Of a DNA stretch of 64,000 bases, positions 34,060 to 45,929 are shown piece by piece; the first letter of the stretch is position 1; every line of letters starts with the position of its first letter. The translations under genes were made by a program, and so were the position numbers. The notes beneath the pieces were generated by a model that ran no database searches, was not told the DNA's origin, and saw nothing but the letters and a program-made list of their open reading frames with translations. This DNA is from Lunularia cruciata (taxonomy: Eukaryota > Streptophyta > Marchantiopsida > Lunulariales > Lunulariaceae), in contig OX419762.1 of NCBI GenBank assembly GCA_948567375.1, positions 2,982,001-3,046,000 of the forward strand, written 5' to 3'.

Positions 34060-37000
34060 AAGTGTTGTAAGAAGAGCTCCTCACTTGCAGTGAGGAGTAT
34101 AGCTATTTGGAGATTAGATGTAGTTGCACAAATTGAAGTTTTGAGTAGAATTTGGATTACATTTCTAGCCTAGAACAAGAACTTGAGTTTTCCAAGGTTC
34201 ATGGCAAAGATAGTTGCAAACAATTGTGAGGATGGCTCCAAAGAAGTAGGGAAGAGAAGGAATCTAGCTTGATGGACAAAGTCGGATTGGAGGTTAGTCA
34301 TGGGAAAGGAAGCAAGGGATGTGGCCAGGGTCACCTTCTATTGGAAGGGTGAGGCTTTGAAAGAAACCATAGAAGTAAGAAATTCCTTTAGCGTTCCCCC
34401 TACCAACAATAGTTTCAAGGTGGATACCTATTAGGGCGGCCCAATAAGGCAAAGTATTAGTAAGGCTCTAATGGTGATGTTCAAACCTAAGAAAACCATG
34501 TACATGACAATGAATCAAGTAGTGTTCTTTCATCAAATGTTTGCAAGAAAAAAGGTGAATTGAGCATAGTGCTTTCACCCATGAACTAGAAAAAATGATT
34601 GTCAACTAGAAGATGGATATGCCGCCCCACTACTTTGTACCATTTGCAACACACATTTATTAGAGGTTAAACTTGCTTATGTTAGAGGAGAAATATAGAA
34701 TGGCTTTGAATTTCCATCCAGATCTACATTAGGAGGCGGATGCAAATGAACAATATTATATCCTATAAATTCAAGCAAGCAATGAACACTTTGCCAAGAT
34801 GGGCAAAAGAAGAATGTGGTAGTGATCCTTCCAAAAATGAAGAAGCAAATAGATTCAAAGAAGTGGTGTCACATGTTCAGCTACGGAAGACAAGAAGATT
34901 GAACCCAAGAGGCAAGGTAGCGGTGATGGACATATCTTTGGGAGCAGAATCTGAAGGTGAGATTGAGTCCAAGGGAGACAACTTAGAAGGGAAGAAGAAG
35001 AACTCACTTTGCAAACCAGAGAGTCAACCAAAAGTGAAGGTGAGCCTGAAGTCTAGCTGTTAATGGATGAAGTGGTTGCAAAAGAGGATGAGGAGTTCCA
35101 TGCAACAATTGATTGTTTGGAAGGAGGAAATGTCTCCTATTTGGAATTATCTATGGTGGAGATGGAAGAAGAGAGAGAAGAAGAACCAAAGGTGGTGGTC
35201 CAAAAGGGAGTAAGTTTGAGGAGAGGGATGCAGACTACAATTGTAGGTCCAAGTTGAGCCAAGGAAGAAGAAGAAAGCTCAGAAGAAATGACTTTGAAGG
35301 TGAGAAGATCATGACTTTGAGGTAAGGCACTAAAGGAGGATATGCTTATCAAAGCTGAGTATGAAGACCATGAGGATGAGAAGAAAGTGTTTGCTGAGGG
35401 AGGGTTTTTGTTGGTGATCATTTATCTTTTGTTATTGCAGCTGAAGAAGAAGAAAAAGGACAAGATATACAAAGATCATCCAAAGGTGATGAATGAGTTG
35501 CAGTTGATGAAGTATCTCAACAAAGAAGCTTGGAATTTGAAGGAGAAGTTAACCCAAAGAGAAGAAGAATTCAAAGAACTTTGGGTGGATGTAGTACTTT
35601 GGAAGAAGACTCTCAAGAACTTGCAAGAAATTTTTGAAAAGCGTGGGAAAGATCTTGACTATCAAGCCAAAGAATTGAAGAATCAGAAGGTAGCATTCAA
35701 GAAATTGAAAGAACAAAGTGGGTGAAGTGTGCATTGAAGTGATACACTCAAAATCCATTGTAGTAGTAATGGAGCAAGAGTTGGAAAGTTTAAGATTGAG
35801 TGCAGCGTAGAAAGATCAAGCATAGTAACATGAGTTAACAAGTAGAAATAGAGAGGAGGAAAGATTATGAGGTTTGGTAAGAAGTGTAGAAGGTCAGATT
35901 GCTCAATACGCAAAGGAGAAGAAGATGCTAATGGTTGAGTACAAAGATGAATTGGAGATGTATCATGAAGAGTTGAAGGTGGAAAGAACTCATAGGTATA
36001 CATTGAAATTGGTAGGAGAGATCATTGGGAGGCTGAAGGCAATGTTGAGTACAGAAGTTAAAGTGAAGTTTGAGGAATCCAGACTGCCCGAGTTAAACTT
36101 GTTGGTGCAAGAGACAAGGAACAGAAAGGTGAAGGACACTAAATTGAATGATATTTTGATTTGCTTGAGAGAGAGAGTAGAAAGAAAGATGTTAGAAGTA
36201 GGAGACAATGTGAGACTCAAATTAGATTTAGTTAGATCAGATTAAGATAAACTTTGGAGAAGTGAGGGTGGGAGTGCAAGTTTCTTTGTGTGAGTTACCT
36301 TAAGTCACTAAAGAAGTTAGATTAGAGAAGGAGAAGGTAGATAGTATAGTGATGATTTTGATTTCAGTTCAAACGGAAGAGGTGACAATAGAAGAAGTTG
36401 TAGTTGAACCCAAAGTAGAGGAAGCAATTGAAGGTAATTAGGTTTAGAAGCCAAAGTTAAGGTAGACATTGGATTGGATAAGTAACAATTTTGAGATCTA
36501 AAGTAGTAGATATGAACAAATGGAATGTCATTTTGGATCTACAAATTAGTAAAGTAGCTATTGAAATGGTATATAGTTAGATACTATCAAGTACTATGCC
36601 TTTTTAAAGGTATCATTTCTAGTGTTGTATTTTATTTAGTATTGTAATTCTGAAGTTGAGTAAAGCAAAGTGTTGTAACTCAATGCTCATCATTTTAGCT
36701 TAATTCCAAGTATAAATCATGTGTGTGTTTGTGATTGTTTGGAGAAGTTCAAAGTGCAAGTCTCAGTGTGTTAGATGTTGGATTCTATAGCTTTGATTTC
36801 CATTCTATGTGTTTAATCCTAAGTAGGGTACAATTGAGGCAATGCCTTGAAAAATCTGTGAGGAACCATAGTGTTGGTAGTATTCAACATTGGTGAGTGC
36901 AACCTTGGATTGATGCAAAGCAACTTTGATCAAGGAAGTTGTGCCTTTGAGTGGAAGGATGGAAGAAATTTTGAAGCAAAGTTGTTTTATGGTGAAGTAG

Positions 37001-37275
37001 CCTTCTTTAAGAAGAATTGTACCATCATAATCAATGTCAATTTGGAAAAGGATTTGAACAGTTATGATTATAAGCATTGTTAATTAGTAATGAGATTGTG
37101 ATCTAGTGCTTGTTACTCTCTTTATAGTGTGGTTACTACCCAAGAGACTAAAGACGCAATGAAGAAGAATTGTTTGTGACATTTTACTTTATATTTGACC
37201 ATTTTGACATGCATCTCTATGGGAACAAATGATTACTTACTGATTACCACAAAAGTGATACTTGTTTGTTGGCAC
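34060..37275 (+). repeat. 5' LTR of L1 (long, protein-coding LTR)
   Basis: About 3.2 kb collinear with the reverse complement of 41263-44465 in solo copy L2. The last kilobase aligns clearly: 'aagcaaagtgttgt', 'gtagtgttggtagtattcaa', 'gaggaaccatagtgttgg', ending 'gattaccacaaaagtgatac ... ttggcaca'. The first ~590 bp of the family LTR are not recognised here; family D sequence adjoins. A leader and gag follow directly, confirming the LTR role. Confidence 0.82.
34070..36245 (+). pseudogene. LTR-encoded coiled-coil protein region, L1 copy
   Basis: Blocks match the LTR-coded region of L2 and L3: an N-terminal globular piece (about 34100-34560, IWRLDVVAQIEVLSRIWITF; ALMVMFKPKKTMYMTMNQVV), an acidic middle (34740-35257) and lysine/glutamate-rich coiled-coil blocks (35342-35725, NKEAWNLKEKLTQREEEFKE; 35874-36245, KEKKMLMVEYKDELEMYHEE). 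I do not recognise the protein. It is more diverged than the L2 and L3 copies. Broken. Confidence 0.7.
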
Positions 37276-37817
37276 ATGATTTTTGGTGCTACCATGGATA
37301 CAAATCTTGGGAGTGGAAGAATACAAACCTGAATCTTAAGCTGATTTTCCAACCAATATGAATGTTTGCATCAAGAGAACAATGAGAAGAGAGGGCTTGT
37401 AGATAAAATTTGCACCATGAAGAAGAAGAATGCTAAAAGATCCAACTCACACAATGAAGAAGCTTCAAAGGAGTCATTTGATCTACAACTGATCATGAAG
37501 TTCAAGAAGCTTTGAAAGACCTTAAACAAGAGAAATGAAAAATCAGGTGGCAAGGTTACTTTACATCTCCTTATTCCAAGAAATAGAAAGACTCAAGCGG
37601 GCAGACATATTCATTATGACATAGTGCACAGACTTCCTCCAAAGTTTTGAAGGGAGCAAATTACTTAAAGACATTTATTCATGAGAAGACAATATGAGTT
37701 TTGACTGAAGAAGAGTGTCAATACATCTTACATATGATTCTTCAACTAGTTCAAAGGGATCTTAACACACAATTTGAAGATATTGGTTCTCTCTCCACCT
37801 TGGGTTGGAGTTGACAT
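37276..37817 (+). other. Leader of L1
   Basis: The region just after the LTR holds 'tggtgctaccatgg' (about 37284-37297), a possible but unassigned primer binding site. A short asparagine/lysine-rich open stretch follows, but no known domain. Confidence 0.4.
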
Positions 37818-39870
37818 ATGCTCGGAAGAAGAACCTATCAAAGAAGACCCATTGTCAAATTTGGTACCTTAGAAACGGACCCATGGGCAAAAATTGACAT
37901 ACAATCACCAACTAGTACCTCGGGTCAAACTAATTTGGCACCACCACAGCCTATTCATTACACTTACAACATGACTTTATTACCTATTACCAAATACACA
38001 TATTGGAAGTACAAGGGGATGGAATGTGATGAAGACCTTAATGAATTTATCAATGAGTTTAAAGTAATTTCCTTTGCCAACAAGGAACATGAGTCCACTA
38101 ATTGGCTGTGCATTTTTCCAAGTCTACTTTGAAAGAAAGCAAGGAGCTGATACATCCATGTAACCCAAAAGGGGTTCAAACCAGCCAATTGGATAGACTT
38201 GCAAGACAACTTCTTGGAATGATTCTGGGAGGTTGATTATGTTACAAGTTTGTTTGTGGCACTAAATAATTTGGACTAGGGCAAGAATGACAAGTTGAGA
38301 GACTACTCTAAGTGGTGCATGGCTATACTGAATTGAGTGCCAAAGCAATCTGGTATGGTGGAGCTCCAATGCCCAAGCCATTACTTGGTTCCTTGGTGGA
38401 TTATCACCATAGATTTGTATATTTTGTTAGGGAGAGGAATGTAACTTCCTTGGACAAGGTACTCAAACATGTCACCCAATACAAGGTGGTCCATTCTTAT
38501 TTCTTTGATAACAAAAGAAACCAAGATAATAAAGGCAAGAAGCCTATACAAAGAGCTCCTTCCAACACCTTCCCTTCTTTGAAAGAATCCTCAATCTCAT
38601 TTAGTTCTTCTTAAGAATATAAACAAGATGTAAAGCCAAGAACAACCTAAAGGTGAGGAGGCAAGAAAGTATTGACCCTCTAGCAAAAATTGTAAATAAA
38701 ATGGACACTAAGCTAGAGACTCTCATTAAAGAGTTTGCAGATTTTAAAATCCAAATGATTGGGGTTAAGGACAAAAGAAAACCTCCTTCATTTGGAAGAC
38801 CAAATGTATAGTGTACTGCGTGTTGCAAGTTAGGTCATGCCAATACAAAGTGCTTGACCAAAACTATGTTTCTAGTGCAACAACTTGATTGGGTTCCAAG
38901 TTGGGACCAAAATGAGGATGAAGAGGGTGTACCAAACACAAAAGGTACAACCTTAGGCAAGCTCATCATACCAAAGTCCAAGGTATGGACCAAGGGAGTA
39001 TAACAATAATGCTCCTCAATGAAGAATGTTGATGGGCAGCCTAAACCAGGCCTCAAAATGTTGCATTGGGTGCTTATTACAATTGTGGCTCTATGGGCCA
39101 TTGGTCTCTAAATTGTCTTGAGCCAAGGTGTCAAATTAGGTATGTTCTCCTTTGTAGTAATTGTAAAGATTTGGGGCATGTTGGAAACTAGTGTCCTTAG
39201 CCACCCAACCCAAAGACTCCGGTAAAGTATGTACAAACTTTGGCTGAGAAAGTTGCACTATAGTCAAAAGGAGATGCTTCTTTGAATTATATAACTCTTG
39301 AGGAGGAGAGACCTCAAGAAGGAAGTTTAGCTCTAGAAGATGAATAGCCGGATCTTGAAGTGTTGCAAGTTGAAACACACTAGGGAATGAAGAAATGTGA
39401 TCCCAAAGAAGTAAGCATTGCTTCTTTGTCTTCAAGAAAGGTGAAGCAATTGCATCCTAAAGCAATCCTATTTGCTAAAGAAGAGAAAATCTTGGCAAAA
39501 GCCAAAGCTAAAGCCTTGTAGAAGGAAATTCAAGAGGCAGTGCAAAGAATTCAAGAGATGACTTTGGAGGAGGACCCAAAGGTGAACCTCCTATTTTTAC
39601 AGCTGACATCAGATCCAAAGTAGAGGATCTAATCCAAGTTAAGGTGGGTAACCCTAAATTAGCTTGGGTCTACACCATGGGTACTCTAGTCACCATTCTA
39701 AAGTGACCCAAAGTAAGGTAAGAGAAGGAGGAAACCTTGAACTCAAAAACCAAGGTCAAACTTGAAGGAGTATCACTCATATGTGGCAGATTTAGCATAT
39801 ACCCAAGCCAATGTTACATTTAAGCAATTGTGGGAGGACAATAAGCTATACAAGAAGAAGTTGAGTTTGG
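37818..39870 (+). pseudogene. gag region of L1 (capsid, zinc knuckles, basic tail)
   Basis: 37818-38132 has a capsid-like segment (MECDEDLNEFINEFKVISF). 38312-38614 continues it (LLGSLVDYHHRFVYFVRERN). Zinc-knuckle remnants follow at about 38812-38853 (C-T-A-C..GHANTKC) and about 39060-39200. A lysine-rich region ends at TFKQLWEDNKLYKKK (39762-39860). It matches 62535-63984 of L3. Broken. Confidence 0.8.
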
Positions 39871-39959
39871 AGCTCAAGAAAGTAAGAGCAATGACAAAGA
39901 AAGATTTGCCAACCATCTATCATATTGAGCAAGAAGATTTGGGATCTCTTGAAGTAGAT

Positions 39960-40400
39960 GCAAAGGTTGTAGGTTGCATGATTACATTGGTACCCATTGA
40001 TTTACGTTTTGGTGTGAATGTCATGACAAAAGATACCGCACATTGATTAGGATATCACATGTTTTAGCCTACAACTTGAATTTTGAAGTTTGTGGATCAG
40101 ACTAGAAGATGACCTTTGGGGATATTGTCTAATATAACTACAATCATCAAACGAATGCCCTTAAAATTCTACTACATGATGTTGAGACCAATGACCAGAA
40201 CTAATTATCCAATGTTGATTGGAAAACCTTGCTTGTATAGTGCTCAAGTTGTTGTGGATTGGCACCAGCAAAAGTTAAGGTTCAAGGACATCTTGTCCAA
40301 AGATCAGAAGCTAGTAAAAATGAGTTGGACAAAGGTTCCTCACCTAGGGGAAACAACTTCATTAAAAGATGAAGATGAATCCAAAGATTTTTTTGTCTTT
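39960..40400 (+). pseudogene. Protease region of L1
   Basis: A retropepsin-like block: VPIDLRFGVNVMTKDTAH, then LSNITTIIKRMPLKFYYMML, then NYPMLIGKPCLYSAQVVVDW. It matches 61990-62400 of L3. Broken. Confidence 0.75.
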
Positions 40401-40779
40401 GTCTTTCAAAGACTCAAATGAAGAAATCCAAGTCAATTACTTGGAATGCTATGAGGTAGAGATCAAAGACAAAGACCCATATGACATCATCTCAATTAAA
40501 AGTGATTTGGAGGGAGGAGGTCTAAACTCCATCTAACTTGGGTTAAGCCATGTCAATCATATTGAAGGAGTCATCAACTTTGATGATTGTCAAGATGTAG
40601 TCTTATTTGAAGGAAAAAATTTGAAAATATCAAAGATAGTTACTTTGGATGAGTTGGCAAGATACAGTGCCTTGTTTATTGAGTACTAAGATGTATTTGC
40701 ATGGTCTATTGATCAAATGCTAGGAATCCCCAAAAAATTTAGGGAACATTAGATTTATCTTGTTGGAGGTGCAATTCCG

Positions 40780-41262
40780 ATTTGGCAACAAATATTGCTT
40801 GTACCCAAATTACTCACTCTTAGTGAAAGATGAAATTGACAAGTACTTGGGGACTGGGAAAACTTTTCCAATCTTGAGCAATGAATGGGTTTCTCTCATT
40901 GCCATTTTTTAGAGAAAGAAGATTGGAAAGATTTGAGTGTGCTAAGATTTCCATAAATTAAATGTAGTGACAAGAAAGGATCATCATCCTTTGCACTTCA
41001 TGGATGCTATTTTGGATCAAGTAGCTAGTCATCCTTGCTACAGTCCTTGTCATCTCAATGGATTTTTAGGCTATAATCAAGTGTCCATTTGAGAAGAGGA
41101 CAAGGACAAGACCACATTCACTATTGATTAAGGCACATTCACTTACAATCAAATGCCCTTCGGGTTGTGTAATGCTCTTGCTACTTGCCAATGGATGATG
41201 AATGCAGTTTTTAAAGATTTTTTGTGAAAGTTTGTGGAAGTTTTTATTGATACCTTTTATGT
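40780..41262 (+). pseudogene. Reverse transcriptase, first part, of L1
   Basis: Fingers and palm: KYSLLVKDEIDKYLGTG type, a KLNVVTRKDHHPLHFMDAIL-type block, GTFTYNQMPFGLCNALAT and VEVFID, where the solo LTR L2 is inserted. Motif set as in L3. Broken. Confidence 0.82.
41258..41262 (+). other. Target-site duplication of solo LTR L2, left
   Basis: 'tatgt' here and at 45050-45054 flank the solo LTR exactly. The uninterrupted RT sequence of L3 (reverse complement of 61135-61160) shows a single 'gtgt' at this point. Confidence 0.9.
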
Positions 41263-41933
41263 TGTGACAACCCGGCAAATATCACTTTTGCGGTAATCGG
41301 GTAAGTAAAGTTAGTTCCCGCAGAGATACAAGTCAGAAATATCCAAATACAAAGTCAAACAGTAACAGTTTAGTTCTTCTTGAGTTCTTCTTTAGTCTCT
41401 CAGGTAGAAACCACACCCAGAAGAGAGTAACAAGCACTGACTCGCAGTCTTGTCATAAATTAACACTCCATAATCACAACTCCATCAAATCTTTCCAAAC
41501 AATCTTGATTGTGATGATTCAGGCTCTCTCAAAAATGGCACTTCACTGCAAAACAACTTCGCCTCAGAATTGTGTTCCACCCCTCCGCTGAAGGCACAAC
41601 TTCCTCAATCAAAATTGCTTCACATCAACTTTGCACTGCACTCACAAATGCAAAATACTACCAACACTACAATTCCTCTCAGATCTGTCAAGATATTGTT
41701 TCGATTGCACTTCACTCAGGATCAAACACACAGAATGAAGATCAAGGCTGTGGAATCCAACATCCAACAAGCACACTGACTTGCACTTCAAATTTCTCCA
41801 CACACTCACAAACACAATTGTAAAGTTGATACTCGGAATCAAGCTCAAGCAACAAGCACTGCTTCACAACACTTTGCTTTATCTATTCTCAGAAATTATG
41901 AGCACTGAACAACAATTCTCTGTGAATGCCACT

Positions 41934-41941
41934 CTTAAATA
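41934..41941 (-). promoter_or_regulatory. TATA-like box 2, putative genomic-RNA promoter of family L
   Basis: The minus strand reads TATTTAAG about 680 bp before the LTR end, after the LTR-coded region. The same box is kept in L3 at 47613-47620 within 'cactatttaagagtg'. Its position suits an LTR promoter whose R-U5 would be about 640 bp. Inference from position and conservation only. Confidence 0.5.
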
Positions 41942-42057
41942 GTGAACAAATTGACAATTCTAACAACTATACCGTTCTACAACAACTCTTCTAACCTGCA
42001 GATCTGAAATGACAATGCACCTCTTCATATCCGCCTCTTCATGTCTCAAAACTATTA

Positions 42058-44629
42058 CTACTCCGATCCGATGTCTACTTCTTCTTTGGCTTTCAAACCT
42101 AAACCCAAAGTAAATTTACTTCCTAATGTTCTATCCTCGGGTTTCATATCTTCTATCTCTTCTACCAATTCTAGCAATTCTCTTTCCTGATCTGAAATTG
42201 CACTAGTGGGTAACCCTTCTAAATCTTCATCTCTCAACCCACTCTTATCTAAAGTCTCCATCGGTAATTCCAAAGACATTTGTACTCCTATGTTATCTAC
42301 TTCGGGTTTTGCTTTAACATCTTTCCAAAGTTTTTCTATCTCTATTTTCACTAAGTCTAATCTAATCGAAATGTTGTCTTCTACCTCTAAGATCTTCCTA
42401 TCTACACGAGTCCTGAGACTAATTAACAAGGCATTCATATCTGTTTCTTTTGCCTATCTTTGCCTTGTCTCCTGCACCAATAGCTTCAACTCGTGCAGCC
42501 TCGTCTCTTCAATCCAAATGTTGGCCTCTATACTTAGCATTGTGTTCATCCGGAGTACTATCTCCTTCAAAGGCTCCAATCTCATCTTATGCTCTTGTTC
42601 TCAAATTGCAAGCCAGTCCTCCTTGTACATTGCCAATTCCGCTTCAAACTCGGCTTTCACTGTCTCCTTCTCCTTCTCCTTCTCCTTCTGTACAACTCTC
42701 TCCTCCTGATTACGAAGTAACTCTTGTAATCTTTCTTCTTCCCTATACCGTGCTGCCAACTCTCTTTGCCAAAGTTGCTTCTTCTCCTCAACACTCTCCA
42801 TCACTCTATTGAGCTCTTGATCCTTTGCTGCTACTCTCACCATAGCATGGATAACCTCTACTCTTGAATCAACAAACTGCAGCTTCAAGATCTCGTACTC
42901 AGCTACTTGTCTCTCCCTTGCTATGTCACTCTTCTTCACAAGATCCTCTCGATAATGCACTTCTCTCTTCAGGTCTTCAATTACCTGACTTCTCACTATT
43001 GCCTCCGCTTGCAATACTTCTCTTTCCTCCTCACCTCGGGTTATACTCTTCTTCAACTCTGAGTTTTCTTCTTTGAGTCTTGCTAATACCTGCAACACAG
43101 TCTTCACCTCTGGACAAGTCGACTGCATCTCCTTTTTCCTATACTCTAGCTTTACCAACAGAGGACACACAACTTCTCGCAGGTACTCCACTCCATCACT
43201 CTCAACTACTTCAACCTGTGGAGTGATCTCCTTCTTTACCTCTTCTTCTCCCGATACTTGCCTTCTTCTCTGCAATCATTGTATTGGAATAGACGCCTTA
43301 CTTCCCGAGCTTTCATGTGCTTCTTCCTTCACCGTACTTGGACCTGCTCTGTACTTTTCCTTACGTCTCAAGCGAACTCCTCTCTACACTGCAATCTTTT
43401 TCTCTTCTACCTCAATTACTTTGTCTTCCAACTATGTGTTGTCCTCGGCTTCAATTTCTGCCTGCACTTCTTCTTCTGCAGTAGCTAGTGCCAATGTCAT
43501 TTCTCCTCCTTCATTGCTGTCGCTACTTGTATCTCCACTCTGTAGCGTTAGCTTGGGCTCCTCTTTGTGTTCCGAGTCTTTGGTCTTAAGCTTGGCATCA
43601 CCTTTAGAGTCTTCATCCTCCGACTCGATCACCACCATACCTCGCCTCGGGTTGCCTTTCCTGGTCTTCCGAGGTTTCTTTGTGTCTTTGACTTCACCCT
43701 ACCGACTTCTCTTCTTTGAGTTCGGAGTACTCACTTTGATCTCCACGTTCTTCCCTGTCTTCGTATAGTAGTCATCGGTGCTCCTGATTTGCAAACTGTA
43801 TTGCTGCTCCTCGACATTGACTTCCTTTCTCAAATCAGGATGGAAGTGCAACACCGTCCGAGTTTGCTCCACCGAGTTCAGCAAATTCAACCCGAGGTAG
43901 AAATGTGCTGCAAATGGCACAATGTAGTGTGGAGGTAATTTATCCTGCAGATTCCACACCATTTGTCTTGTTCTACCATGGAAACACCTCGCTCAATTAA
44001 TTGGTTCTCCTGCAAATAACTTGTGAAAGAACACCGCTTGGTGTTTCATCACATACATAGTTCTCTTTGGCTTTAGGATGGCCATCAATGCACTCACAAT
44101 TCCTCTCTTCATAGGGTCTTTGTAGCTCTCAACTTTGTACCCATTCTTCGTCTGCTTTGACGAGAATGCATCTCTCACCTCTTGAGTTTCTTGAGCTATC
44201 TCTCCCTTCCCCAAGAACATGGCCCCTTGCTCCGAGCCTGCTTCCTTCCCCAATACAAGTCTCCAATATGACTCTATCCAGCGAGCTAGATTTCCTCTCT
44301 TCCCTGCTTCCTTGGGTCCATCAAGACACTTGCTCTCGATGATTTTTGTCATGAAACCTGGAAAGCTCACATTCTAGTTCCATGCCAAGAAAGTGATCCA
44401 AAGTTGGCTCAAGACTTCAATCCTAGCGATCACATCTAACCTCCAAATCGCATGATTTCTCACTATGAATTTAGAGTTCTTCTTTCCTCCTCCCATCTCT
44501 TCAGCCTTCTCACTATCTCTCGATTTCACTCTTGAAACTTTTCCCTTACACACTAATGCGTTTCCGACTCTATTTCCCTTCCCACGATCACCTGCAAGAC
44601 GACTTCTCAACGGCAAAGGAAAATTGCTC
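42058..44629 (-). pseudogene. LTR-encoded globular plus coiled-coil protein region, L2 copy
   Basis: Blocks on the minus strand, in reading order: 44629-44374 (basic start MLSNFPLPLRSRLAGDRGKG, then IWRLDVIARIEVLSQLWITF); 44370-43993 (SALMAILKPKRTMYVMKHQA, FFHKLFAGEPIN); 43962-43699 (LPPHYIVPFAAHFYLGLNLL); 43638-43432 (acidic, serine-rich); 43275-42601 (long coiled coil, EEEVKKEITPQVEV to KEKETVKAEFEAELAMYKED); 42438-42058 (helical, acidic end). Similar blocks recur in L1 and L3, so the region belongs to the family LTR. I do not recognise it. The first third distantly recalls the 'putative plant transposon protein' domains of some gypsy elements. Broken. Confidence 0.75.
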
Positions 44630-44650
44630 AACATTTCTTTGTCGTGAGCT

Positions 44651-44664
44651 CGATTTTTATAGAG
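44651..44664 (-). promoter_or_regulatory. TATA-like box 1, ahead of the LTR-encoded gene
   Basis: The minus strand reads 'ctctataaaaatcg', about 25 bp before the conserved ATG near 44629. L3 keeps 'actataaaaattgg' at 55972-55985, the same distance from its ATG at 55955. The box lies about 390 bp into the LTR. Confidence 0.55.
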
Positions 44665-45049
44665 TTTCACTTTCTTCATCTTTCTTCACTTTGAGTTTCT
44701 ACCAAGAAATCACACCTCCCGCATGCACCTGTCACTGTCAATTAACCTTTGCGCGTATGGGCCGCCAGTTTTTGAACGGTCCCTTCTTGAATTTCTTGCC
44801 CCAACAAAAGGTTGTTAGACTGTCTTTGCCTTGGGTTGAGCTTCCCCCGATACAAAGACACCTTACTTTAGGTTGTATGCTGACAGGGCATTTCCGAGTA
44901 CTTTGCCTTATGACCCGAAGTCACTTCACTTCGGGTTTCATCCCAAAGACTCTTTTCTTCACCTTCTTCGGCCATACAGGCGCAATCCAACTTCTCTATA
45001 CACTTCTTCTTCTTTATTTTGAAAAAAACAAAAAAATGTGGGCACCACA

Positions 45050-45054
45050 TATGT
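45050..45054 (+). other. Target-site duplication of solo LTR L2, right
   Basis: 'tatgt', identical to 41258-41262; RT sequence of L1 resumes here (gtgtttggccaaagag). Confidence 0.9.
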
Positions 45055-45890
45055 GTTTGGCCAAAGAGAAGTATATTTGGATTACCTTCACCAAACTTTT
45101 GAAAGGTATCATTTTGACAACTTCTCATTACACTTGGAGAAATGCTTCTTTGCAATGAAGGAAGGAATTCTTCTAGGGCATTGGGTCTCAAGATAAGGTA
45201 TTGAGGTTGATGTAAGGTGAAAATTATCTCATCTTTGGAATCTTTGAAAAATATTGGGGAGCTAAGAGCCTTCTTGGACATGTTGGATACTACAAACACT
45301 TTGTGTCTAACTAAATGGTGCTAACTGCACCTTTTATAAAGCTACTGAAGAAGTCCAAAGACTATTTGTGGAAGTTGAACAAGAAGAAGCTTTCCAAGTG
45401 CTGAAGAAAAAATTGGTGGAAGCAAAAGTTATGAGGGCTCTAAATTGGGATGTCCCTTTCATGTGTATGTGGACACCTTGTCCATGACAATTGGAGTAGT
45501 CTTGAGTTAGAAGGATGAGAAGAAGGACTATCCAATTTATTATGCCAATCCACAACTTTCAATTATCGAAAAGAACTACACTAATATTGAAAGAGAAGCA
45601 CTCACAATGGTATATGCATGAAAGAATTTCCCACTACCTATTGTGATATGAGTTTGTCTTCCATATGGACCATTATGCACTACAATATTTGGTGAAGAAG
45701 GCAGACCTATTTGGGCAAATTGCAAGATGGATCTTGTTATTACAAGAATTGACATACACTATACAAGTAAGGAAGTGAGCTTTGCATTCAAATGCGGACT
45801 TCCTATCTAGGTTGGAGACTCAAGACCAGGATTTGGAAGTCAATGATCAATTTCCTGATGAAGAACTATATCATTTGATGGCAATGTGAA
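45055..45890 (+). pseudogene. RT end and RNase H of L1
   Basis: RT thumb and RNase H: 'HYTWRNASLQ'-region start, then about 45230-45330 ELRAFLGH-type sequence. RNase H is from about 45460 (KNYTNIEREALTMVYA type, VKKADLFGQIARWILLLQEL). It matches 57644-58476 of L3. Broken. Confidence 0.78.
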
Positions 45891-45929
45891 GTATGAGGTA
45901 TGTAGCTTTATATCATTATTTGCATACTT

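Larger units (their letters stand above)
41263..45049 (-). repeat. Solo LTR L2 of family L (3787 bp), nested in L1
   Basis: A minus-strand unit TGTGGTGCCCAC..GGTTGTCACA with a perfect 5-bp target duplication and no internal gag-pol. It matches the 3' LTR of L3 over its full length (about 3773 bp there after removing A5). In L3 the inner border of the same unit sits next to a polypurine tract after integrase. These facts define it as an LTR rather than a separate transposon. Solo LTRs arise by recombination between the two LTRs of a full element. Confidence 0.88.

Noticed and set aside
42206-42709. A 167-codon serine-rich plus-strand frame, and similar ones at 43073-43768 and 53482-54027
   Set aside because: They are the antisense shadows of the acidic/coiled-coil blocks of the L LTR; glutamate/lysine codons read backwards give serine, leucine and phenylalanine.
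41263-45049. L2 as a DNA transposon or stand-alone gag-like element
   Set aside because: It has TG..CA ends, a 5-bp duplication, and full-length identity in layout to the unit behind the L3 polypurine tract and before the L1 gag; it is an LTR.
44532-45158. A 208-codon plus-strand frame
   Set aside because: It is antisense to the L LTR-coded region and crosses the solo LTR border into L1 RT, so it is a chance frame.
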